Source: Vicinamibacteria bacterium
GTDB lineage: Bacteria; Acidobacteriota; Vicinamibacteria; Vicinamibacterales; UBA8438
Reading direction: 5' to 3'
Length of the DNA: 48,354 nt
Assembly: GCA_022820675.1 (NCBI GenBank)
Contig: JAJEFC010000128.1
Location: forward strand, 1-48,354
The translations under genes were made by a program, and so were the position numbers. A model generated the notes under the pieces. It searched no databases. It was not told the origin of the DNA and saw nothing but the letters and a program-made list of their open reading frames with translations. Position 1 is the first letter of the stretch; every line of letters begins with the position of its first letter. Of the stretch, positions 42,295 to 48,354 are shown piece after piece.

Positions 42295-43194
42295 TCACTC
42301 CGGCGGTTCGTTGCCGCTCGAATCGCTGCCCGACGCGGGCCGAAGCTCGTCTGCCGAGAGGCGCCCGTCGCCGTCGGTGTCGAGCATGCGCAACGACTGC
42401 GCCGCCGATTCGATCTCCGTCTCCGAGACCGTGCCGTCCCGGTCCGCGTCGAGCGTGGCCATGAGGGGCATGGGTACCTGCGGGCTCTCGCCGCCGCCTC
42501 CGGTTCCCTGCTCCGGTGCTGCCGGCCCTTCTGCGCTTCCGGGCTCCTCGGCTCCCGGCTCCCCGTCTCCCGGCTGCCCGCCCTGCGCGGCCATCATCGC
42601 GGCGAGGATCTCCATCCCTGAGGCGGTGCCGTCCCCGTCGCCGTCGGCTGGAGCCAGGAGGCTCCGGAGCTGCGGCGGCAGATCCGCGATGTCCAGCTCT
42701 TCGTCGGCGGCCAGCGTCATCATCCGAGTCCCCTCGGGGAGGTTCGCCGGACTGCCGAAGAAGACGCGCGGGCCGTCCCGTCCGGGCCGCAGCTCGTCGC
42801 CCGAGAGCCGTCCGTCGCCGTCGTCGTCCAGCGAGGCGAGCGATGCCGGGGCCGCGTCGATCTCGTCGGCCGAGATGTCGCCGTCGTCGTCGGTGTCGAG
42901 GGCGCGGAAAGCCGGCAGCCTGCGCAGCTCGCGGTCGTCGTCCTCGCGTTCCTCGGGCTGGACGCCTCCCGATGTCCGGCCGGTCGCCTCTTGCGATGTC
43001 CGGCCGGTCGCCTCTTGCGGTGGCTGGCCGGTCGCCTCGCAACCGGTCAACCCCAGCGTCAGCGCCAACGCCGCCGCCGTCGTGAACGTGAATGCCCGTG
43101 GTCCCATGGCCGGGCTCGGTGGGAGGACACGTTGCGACCGTCGGCGCGCGAGCCGCGAGTCACGTCGCGGAGTTGGACCAATGGCCGGCGTCAT
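42295..43194 (-). CDS. EF-hand lipoprotein with five calcium-binding loops
   Basis: 299 residues from the ATG at 43194, chosen because AAGGAG lies 6-7 nt upstream. The lipobox LTGC puts the lipidated residue at Cys52. The mature protein has five EF-hand-type loops: 100-111, 123-134, 184-195, 249-260 and 272-283 (for example DTDGDGRLSADE). A repeated QEATGRTS unit sits before them, and a Gly/Glu/Pro-rich linker separates loops three and four. Calcium binding in the periplasm is expected. It follows a BlaI-M56 pair by 126 nt and may be part of that stimulon. The N-terminal 30 residues are long for a lipoprotein signal. Confidence 0.82.
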   Translation of the reverse strand: MTPAIGPTPRRDSRLARRRSQRVLPPSPAMGPRAFTFTTAAALALTLGLTGCEATGQPPQEATGRTSQEATGRTSGGVQPEEREDDDRELRRLPAFRALDTDDDGDISADEIDAAPASLASLDDDGDGRLSGDELRPGRDGPRVFFGSPANLPEGTRMMTLAADEELDIADLPPQLRSLLAPADGDGDGTASGMEILAAMMAAQGGQPGDGEPGAEEPGSAEGPAAPEQGTGGGGESPQVPMPLMATLDADRDGTVSETEIESAAQSLRMLDTDGDGRLSADELRPASGSDSSGNEPPE

Positions 43195-43320
43195 GGCTTT
43201 CTCCTTCATGCGATCCCCGATACCCCGCGGCCGCCATCGGCTCCACGCGTCGGACACCGGTCGCTGCCTGGAGAGGTGCGGACCGGCTGACCTTGTTCTC
43301 GACACGCGCCAGGATGGCAT

Positions 43321-44964
43321 CTACCGCGTCGGATCCGACGGCGTCGCCTTGCGCGTGCGCTCGAGGCTCTCGTCGATGCGCTCCTCGCCCGTCGCGGTGC
43401 CGGAGGGGAACATGCCGACCCCGAGCCACTGGCCGGCCAGCCGCTCGTTCATCTCGGCGAGTCGTTCCCGCATCTCGGTGACCCGTGGCACCGGTTCGCC
43501 CGCCGTTTCGTCGTTCCGCAACCGGTCGGACATGGCGGCAAACGTCTGTTGCAGCTCTTGCAGGACCGCCGTGGCCCGCTGCTTCGCATGGTCCGCGCCG
43601 GTCGACCGAGGCCGGCGCCGACCGGTGGCGGAGGCCGCCGGCCGACCGGCGCCCGTCTGCGGCGCCGGCCCCCGCGCGCCGGCCACCAGCGCAATCGTAA
43701 CCCCGGTTGGCGGCTGACCGAGGACCGGTTCCGGCAACGCCGACCCCCGCGCGCTGGCCACCAGCGTCATCGTCACCCCGGTTGGCGGCTGATCGAGGCC
43801 CGGTTCCGGCAACGCCGACTCCCGCGCGGCGGCCACCAGCGCAATCGTCACCCCGGTAGACGGCTGACCGGCGTCCGGTGCGTGCGGCGCCGGCCCCCGC
43901 GGGGCCGCGTCCAGCGGAGCCCGCGTCGCGGCAGCGCTCAACGGAACCGTCGTCGCGGCAGCGCTCAACGGAACCGTCATGGCGGCGGCGCTCAGCGGAA
44001 CCGTCGCCGAGGCCGTCCAGACCGCCGCAGCCAGCGCCGCCCCCAGCCCGACCGCGAGCGCCGCCGACGCCCGTCTGGACATCGTGCCGTCTTGCTCGAA
44101 CAAGGCATCGGCCCTGGCGCGCAGCTCCGTCGGCCGCAGCATCGGCGCCGCGAGCGGCAGCGCCCGCGGGTGTCCCGCCAGCGCGACCAGACACCGCACG
44201 TAGGCGCGCCGGTCGCCGGTGCGGCGTACGACCGCGGCATCGACGACCTGTTCCCGGTGCAGGCGGATGCGCCGGCGGATCAGCCACGCCCAGGGGTGGA
44301 ACCACAGCAGCGCCGCCGCCACTTCCTCGGCCACCGCCGCTGCGAAGTCGCGCCGTTCCAGGTGCAGCAGCTCGTGGCAGACGACACCGCGCTGGAACGC
44401 CGGCTCCAGCCGGTCGAAGGCGGCCGGCAGCACCACGGTCGGGCGGAACAGCCCGAAGCTGCAGGGCATCCTGACATCCGGCGGCTGAATGAAGGTGGCC
44501 GGCGTCGGAAACCGCGCCAGGATCTCCCGCGCCGGCGCCGGCGGCGCGACCCGGTCCGCCGAACGGGCGAGACGGCCGAGGCGCACGAGGCCCAGCCCGA
44601 GCCGTGCCAGCCGGAAGACGGCGACCGCGGCCAGGAGCCCAAGGACCCACCTCCATGGGTCGACGCTCCACCGCTCGGCGGGCAGGGCGACGACGCTCTC
44701 GGCAGCAGAGGCGCCGGCGACGCCCGCGGGCTCCCGCTCGGGTTCCAACAGGGGCAGTCCAGGGGCGGGCGTCGCCGCGGCCGGCTGCCAAGGCTGGACC
44801 CACGGCGCGAGCAGCAGGACGAGGAGGACCGCCTGCCAGTACTTCAGCAGGAAGCCGGGCTCGCGAAGCCGCAGGACGGAGACCCCGAGCCAGGCGGCCC
44901 CGGCCACGCCGGCGGCCTGCATCCAGTGCGCGACGACGTTCTGCGCCAGCAGCTCAGCCGTCAT
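43321..44964 (-). CDS. M56-family (BlaR1/MecR1-like) metallopeptidase sensor
   Basis: 547 residues. Four N-terminal hydrophobic segments surround the metalloprotease site HELLHLERRD, with His197, Glu198 and His201. The zinc peptidase should cleave a BlaI-type repressor on receiving an external signal. The BlaR1 penicillin sensor domain is absent. Instead there is a helix (AALAVGLGAALAAAVWTA) and a periplasmic repeat region: TVPLSAAA occurs three times and a 27-residue unit around QPPTGVTIALVA occurs about three times. The final 90 residues are helical (VLQELQQTFAAMSDRLRN). It overlaps the BlaI gene by 11 nt. Confidence 0.87.
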   Translation of the reverse strand: MTAELLAQNVVAHWMQAAGVAGAAWLGVSVLRLREPGFLLKYWQAVLLVLLLAPWVQPWQPAAATPAPGLPLLEPEREPAGVAGASAAESVVALPAERWSVDPWRWVLGLLAAVAVFRLARLGLGLVRLGRLARSADRVAPPAPAREILARFPTPATFIQPPDVRMPCSFGLFRPTVVLPAAFDRLEPAFQRGVVCHELLHLERRDFAAAVAEEVAAALLWFHPWAWLIRRRIRLHREQVVDAAVVRRTGDRRAYVRCLVALAGHPRALPLAAPMLRPTELRARADALFEQDGTMSRRASAALAVGLGAALAAAVWTASATVPLSAAAMTVPLSAAATTVPLSAAATRAPLDAAPRGPAPHAPDAGQPSTGVTIALVAAARESALPEPGLDQPPTGVTMTLVASARGSALPEPVLGQPPTGVTIALVAGARGPAPQTGAGRPAASATGRRRPRSTGADHAKQRATAVLQELQQTFAAMSDRLRNDETAGEPVPRVTEMRERLAEMNERLAGQWLGVGMFPSGTATGEERIDESLERTRKATPSDPTR

Positions 44965-45343
44965 CGTCCTTGTCCGGCCCGTTCAGCCGGCTCGCGATGT
45001 CGCGCAGGTCGTCTGCGCTGAGCCGCTTGTCGCGGACGAGGTGCTGCACGAGCGGCTCGGCCGCGCCGCTGAAGACGCGGTCGACGAAGTGGCGCACCAT
45101 GGCCCGGAGCACGCCCTCGCGGGTCGACCGCGCCCGATAGACGTGCGCCCGCGCCGCGCGGCTGACTTCGAGATGCCCCTTCTGCTCCAGAATCCGCATC
45201 GTCGTCAGCACCGTGGTGTAGGCGACGGGCCGGCGCTCACGGAACGCCTCGTAGACCTCGCGCACGGTGACCTCACCGCGGTCCCAGACGACGTGCATGA
45301 TCTCCAGTTCCTGGTCGGCGAGGGGAGGACGTTGTCGCGGCAT
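44954..45343 (-). CDS. BlaI/MecI/CopY-family repressor
   Basis: 129 residues. The winged helix reads LADQELEIMHVVWDRGEVTV, then VYEAFRERRPVAYTTVLTTM and LEQKGHLEVSRAARAHVYRA. This is the standard BlaI fold with a dimerisation tail (MVRHFVDRVFSGAAEPLVQH). It represses the operon by binding the TACTA/TAGTA dyad just upstream and is inactivated when the M56 protease cuts it. Acidobacterial BlaI-M56 pairs respond to signals other than beta-lactams. Confidence 0.92.
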   Translation of the reverse strand: MPRQRPPLADQELEIMHVVWDRGEVTVREVYEAFRERRPVAYTTVLTTMRILEQKGHLEVSRAARAHVYRARSTREGVLRAMVRHFVDRVFSGAAEPLVQHLVRDKRLSADDLRDIASRLNGPDKDDDG

Positions 45344-45348
45344 GTATC

Positions 45349-45364
45349 TACTACCAAATTAGTA
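45349..45364. promoter_or_regulatory. BlaI-type operator
   Basis: TACTA-N6-TAGTA (tactaccaaattagta) is a perfect five-base dyad of the kind bound by BlaI and MecI. It lies 6 nt before the repressor's ATG. Confidence 0.82.
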
Positions 45365-45499
45365 CGTTGCGGCGTGCAGTTTGTCAAGCTGGCCGACGCG
45401 CTTGACCGGCGGACTTGTTTGCAGATTCTGGATGAGCGGCGGGACCCGCTCGGGCCCCGAAGCATCACGCCGCCGCGGTTGCGCGGAATCAGCGCCCTA

Positions 45500-46531
45500 C
45501 TAACCCCGGCGTGCGGTCGAGTCGCGCCGGTAGCGGCTCGCCAGGTACTCGTCGACCCAGCGTCGGGAGCTTCGCCACTGGCCGTCAGGCCCTCTGGTGG
45601 CCCGGAGGCGGCCCCGTTCCGCCGCCGCGCGCAGGGCCGCCGCCTTGACGTCGGGGGTCTCCAGCGCGGCCAGGGGCACGAGCCTTGCCGGCCCGGCCAC
45701 GGCCGGGATGACGAACCGGTGGAGGCTGTTGAGGATCGCCCGCGCGAGCATCTCGCCCAGGGGGCTCGACTCACCGGCGTCGGCGCGGCGCAGCGCCTGC
45801 AGGTACCGGGCGCGGTCGCGCTTGTAGATGATCACCGGGGGGTAGCCGAGCCGGATGAGAACGAGGTTGAGAATCAGCCGTCCGGCCCGGCCGTTGCCGT
45901 CGAGAAAGGGATGGATCTGCTCGAATCGGCAGTGAACCGCCGCGAGCGCCTCGGGAAACATCGCGTCCGTCGCGTCGAGGGCGTTCACCTGGTCGACCCA
46001 GGTCGTCATCTCCGCGGGGACGAACGGCCATGAGATCGGCGTCATGCCGCCGGGAAAGGGATGGATCTCGTGTTCGCGGAAGCGGCCGGGGGCTTCGCGC
46101 GGCGTCGCGCTCGGATGCGGCGCCACCTGCCAGACGGGAGTCATGGCGACATGGTGGACGTGCCGCACTTCCTCCAGACTCAGGATCCGTGCGGGATGTG
46201 CGAGTCCATTCGGGCTGGTTGCCTGACGGTAGACCCAATCCGCGGCGTCGGCGTAGCCGCGCACCTCCATGTACTCGCGGAGCTCCTTGTTGCCGACGGC
46301 CCGGCCTTCGGCGAGGAGCCGCTCCACCTGCTTCAGGACCAGGGTGTTGCCCTCGATGGCGGTGGAGTGATGGGCCTCCTCGTACCAGATGCCGCGCCAA
46401 CTGTCGGCGGCCTCGACCGGGGTCGGGAGGCCGCCCATGCGCTCCTTGAGCTCCTCGATCTGAACGTCGAGGCGACGGTAGACGTCGGCGCGCCGGGGCC
46501 GGCCGCGACCCGGCGCAAAGTGTTCGTTCAT
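45500..46531 (-). CDS. Fic-domain AMP/NMP-transferase
   Basis: 343 residues. The Fic motif HPFLDGNGRAGR is complete at 207-218. An N-terminal inhibitory helix motif STAIEGN (56-62) occludes the active site in class II Fic proteins. A C-terminal winged-helix-like region follows (DVKAAALRAAAERGRLRATR). Fic enzymes usually attach AMP to a hydroxyl of a target protein; the target is unknown. The ATG at 46531 has no Shine-Dalgarno site and may be read leaderless. Confidence 0.92.
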   Translation of the reverse strand: MNEHFAPGRGRPRRADVYRRLDVQIEELKERMGGLPTPVEAADSWRGIWYEEAHHSTAIEGNTLVLKQVERLLAEGRAVGNKELREYMEVRGYADAADWVYRQATSPNGLAHPARILSLEEVRHVHHVAMTPVWQVAPHPSATPREAPGRFREHEIHPFPGGMTPISWPFVPAEMTTWVDQVNALDATDAMFPEALAAVHCRFEQIHPFLDGNGRAGRLILNLVLIRLGYPPVIIYKRDRARYLQALRRADAGESSPLGEMLARAILNSLHRFVIPAVAGPARLVPLAALETPDVKAAALRAAAERGRLRATRGPDGQWRSSRRWVDEYLASRYRRDSTARRG

Positions 46532-46534
46532 GAC

Positions 46535-46597
46535 GAACTAAAGTTACCGAACACATTGGGATTTGTCGAGCTGGGCCGGAACTAAAGTTACCGAACA
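46535..46597. repeat. Duplicated 19-bp motif in the Fic promoter
   Basis: GAACTAAAGTTACCGAACA occurs at 46535-46553 and 46579-46597, 44 bp apart, in the same orientation. On the minus strand TCGACA (46569-46564), 17 nt and TAACTT (46546-46541) give a weak promoter whose start falls at the Fic ATG. The repeats could be operators for the winged-helix part of Fic itself or of another regulator. Confidence 0.85.
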
Positions 46598-46904
46598 TTC
46601 GGGACTGGCGGGGGCTTCAGCCGAATCGGTCGTGCCCCGAGAGGCCGGCGGCCAACCCGGCCAGGCCGACCGCGGTCTATCGGTCTCGCCTCGAACCTCG
46701 GCGTGATGCGGCCGCGCGCCCGATGCCGGCGTCGTGCGTCCCCGAACGCGAGGTTCCGACCGCTCGGTGGTTCAGCTTCTCGCCCGCAGCTCGCTCGCCT
46801 CGATTTGGCGCGGCCGTGATGGCCGCCGTCGAGGACGCCCGGCTGCCGACCTGCCGGGGCGTCCCATACGCGGACGCGGACCCTGCCGGCCGCGGCCGCG
46901 GTGT
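46598..46904. other. Intergenic, no gene seen
   Basis: This is the gap between the Fic promoter and the DUF6644 gene stop. Open frames on both strands are GC-driven. There is no terminator-like hairpin with a T-tract. Confidence 0.5.
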
Positions 46905-47936
46905 TCAGATGAGGTGGCCGGTCCAGCGGCCGGCGAGCACGATGCCGGCCCAGATCAGCAGCGACGCGGCCCCGGCGAAGCGGGCGGCCGGTGGCAGCTC
47001 CTCGGCCGTGTCCCACGCGCCGACGCCGCGGAACGTCCGGACATGGAAGACGGCCATGTTGATGAACGCGAGCGGCAGCAGCAGGAGCTTGATCTGAAAG
47101 GCGGTGTTGTCCAGGTACCCGGGGGCGCGGGTCATGAACATGCCGAAGCCGGTGACCGCGGCCACGACGAAGGCGGCCCAGGTCCAGGGGAGCAGCTTGC
47201 CGGTGATCTGGCTGACCGGGTACCGCGTCGCCGCGAGGCCGAGCAGCCGCAGGTCGACGGTCACGATCGTGCCGAGCACCAGGGCCAGCCCAATCACGTG
47301 GATCGACTCCAGCATCGGGAACCACCAGGTGAAGCCGATGTGCTGCGAGAGCGGGTGGTCCTGCAGCCACTGCCAGATGGACGGGTACGCCTCGAGGCTC
47401 TCCCAGGGGAACGGGATCGGGAAGGGGTCGGTGATGTACTCGGAGTACGCGATCCAGCGCCCCGCCATCATGATGCCGATCCAGAGCAGGAGCGACACGC
47501 CGGCGATGAGGCGGGCCACGAGGAGGCGGTCCTCGGACTCCTCCCAGTAGCCGTGCTCCTTGCGGTTCTTCCAGTAGACGAGGAACGCCAGCCCCACGGC
47601 CAGCACCAGCAGCGAGAACTTGAAGGTGGCGACGGGGTTGTAGAGGTAGCGGACCGGGCGCGCGAGGACGAAGAGCATGCCGGTGACGAAGTTGACGCCG
47701 AGGGCGCACCACGTCCACGGCAGCAGCCGCCGGATCATCTCGCTGCGGTTGTGGCCCCGCATCGCGAGGCCCAGGAACCGCAGGTCGACCATGACGATCG
47801 AGCCGACGACCGTGGCGATGCCCATGATGTGGAACGACTGGGCGATCGGGGGCAGGCCCGGGACGTTGCCGAGCAGGTACACCATCAGCTCGCGGGTCGG
47901 GCTCTCCTGGAGCGTCTGGGCCAGGAAGTCGCGCAT
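46905..47936 (-). CDS. DUF6644-like membrane protein with internal duplication
   Basis: 343 residues with about ten membrane segments in two related halves. In the first half: HIMGIATVVGSIVMVDLRFL and LLPWTWCALGVNFVTGMLF. In the second: HVIGLALVLGTIVTVDLRLL and LLPWTWAAFVVAAVTGFGMF. The matching His residue at the start of each helix (HIMG, HVIG) and the LLPWTW motif are conserved between halves. Heme ligation by these His residues is a guess. It diverges from the exported protein at the right edge. Confidence 0.78.
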   Translation of the reverse strand: MRDFLAQTLQESPTRELMVYLLGNVPGLPPIAQSFHIMGIATVVGSIVMVDLRFLGLAMRGHNRSEMIRRLLPWTWCALGVNFVTGMLFVLARPVRYLYNPVATFKFSLLVLAVGLAFLVYWKNRKEHGYWEESEDRLLVARLIAGVSLLLWIGIMMAGRWIAYSEYITDPFPIPFPWESLEAYPSIWQWLQDHPLSQHIGFTWWFPMLESIHVIGLALVLGTIVTVDLRLLGLAATRYPVSQITGKLLPWTWAAFVVAAVTGFGMFMTRAPGYLDNTAFQIKLLLLPLAFINMAVFHVRTFRGVGAWDTAEELPPAARFAGAASLLIWAGIVLAGRWTGHLI

Positions 47937-48244
47937 GGGTCGGTCTCTCGCTTCGCCGGGAATCGGGCGGCCGGGGAACGCCGGCTTCGCGCCGCCATTC
48001 TAGCAGCCCGCGCGGGTGGGCCCCCGGCGCGGCGACGTCCGCGCATCCGGTGAACCGGCCGCTCGGTATCGGCGTATCCTATTCGACGAGGTTGGACGCG
48101 GAGCCCCGGTTCTCGATGTCCGCGTCGACACCGCACGACGACTGCTCGGCGCCTCACGTCCTGGCGGACGCGGAGGCTGCCGCCGGGCCCCGGCCCGGTT
48201 GCCCTTGATTCGCCTTCGCGACAACCCTGCACCCAGGAGTCCCG
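47937..48244. other. Divergent intergenic region at right edge
   Basis: This gap lies between the DUF6644 gene and the right-edge gene. It has an AT-richer spot at 48069-48086 (tcggcgtatcctattcga). AGGAG lies 5-6 nt before the ATG at 48245. No gene or clear promoter pair was found. Confidence 0.45.
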
Positions 48245-48354
48245 ATGCGCAAGTCTCTCGTGGCCGTTACGTCGTTCGTAGTGGCATGGACCCTCGTGGC
48301 CGCGCCTGGGCCGGCCGCCGGCCAGCCGGCCGACCCGGCGCCGGCCGGCGCCTG
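48245..48354 (+). CDS. 5' end of an exported protein (partial)
   Basis: The first 36 codons give MRKSLVAVTSFVVAWTLVAA, then PGPAAGQPADPAPAGA, a clear Sec signal peptide with a cleavage site after AAG or GQP. A good AGGAG ribosome site lies upstream. The gene runs off the window and its family cannot be told. Confidence 0.7.
   Translation, partial: MRKSLVAVTSFVVAWTLVAAPGPAAGQPADPAPAGA

Noticed and set aside
46588..47718. 376-residue minus-strand protein overlapping DUF6644
   Set aside because: It is a frame-shifted shadow of the DUF6644 gene with Arg/Pro/His-rich composition.

Overview
This is a GC-rich window. A line such as 40801-40860 is about 75% G+C by direct count. The gene content suggests a member of the Acidobacteriota, probably the Vicinamibacteria. 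The reasons are an 800-residue MacB/FtsX 'ADOP'-type permease and the corpse of a second one, PadR regulators, a DUF5916-type outer-membrane protein, a DUF6644 membrane protein, and heme c proteins with monooxygenase-like domains. Taxonomy is inferred from family content only. No rRNA, tRNA or CRISPR array was recognised.

Layout. (1) 1-7.5 kb is a small natural-product locus. A translationally coupled minus-strand operon runs flavin-dependent halogenase-like oxidoreductase, type III polyketide synthase, isoprenylcysteine-methyltransferase-like membrane enzyme, then a fusion of a Golgi-phosphoprotein-3-like (GPP34) domain to a cytochrome P450. It diverges from a LuxR-type regulator across a perfect-looking 124-bp tandem duplication. 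(2) 7.5-12.9 kb is a decayed stretch: a SnoaL-like gene with an in-frame TAG, short repeats, a small nucleotidyltransferase pair, and fragments of a PadR regulator, an ADOP permease, an exported protein and a PQQ beta-propeller.

(3) 12.9-16.9 kb is a visibly lower-GC island (line 14701-14760 is 53% by count). It carries a bacterial ubiquitin-like conjugation operon: a ubiquitin-like protein with a cleavable-looking tail after Gly-Gly, an E2-like protein with no cysteine at the expected active site, and a JAMM protease fused to an E1-like adenylyltransferase. Facing it is a two-gene operon (a protein of unknown fold and a DUF2971-like protein) whose 3' end overlaps the E1 gene by 50 nt. This is the most exciting system in the window. 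(4) 17.3-21.8 kb holds a cation/proton antiporter, an orphaned HigA-like antitoxin with a deleted toxin, an Rpn-family fragment, a long AbiEii-type nucleotidyltransferase and a ParD-like scrap.

(5) 21.9-32.6 kb contains a heme c/copper-monooxygenase-like protein, a Uma2 nuclease, a Tsx-like porin, an ABC-F ATPase, a cassette of unknown proteins, a ferritin-like protein, a serine hydrolase and a diheme lipoprotein. (6) 32.7-34.4 kb is an AAA ATPase plus TOPRIM-like pair resembling OLD/PARIS-type defence modules. (7) 34.7-48.4 kb contains a broken DUF5916 gene, a methyltransferase, an orphan ribbon-helix-helix antitoxin, a PadR operon with a clear promoter and operator, an ADOP permease, a BlaI/M56-peptidase/EF-hand cluster with its operator, a Fic protein with duplicated upstream motifs, and a DUF6644 protein with an internal duplication.

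Two themes recur. Defence or addiction-type genes, whole and broken, are scattered between housekeeping-like genes. Tandem duplications of 20-124 bp, often at gene ends or in intergenic gaps, are unusually frequent.
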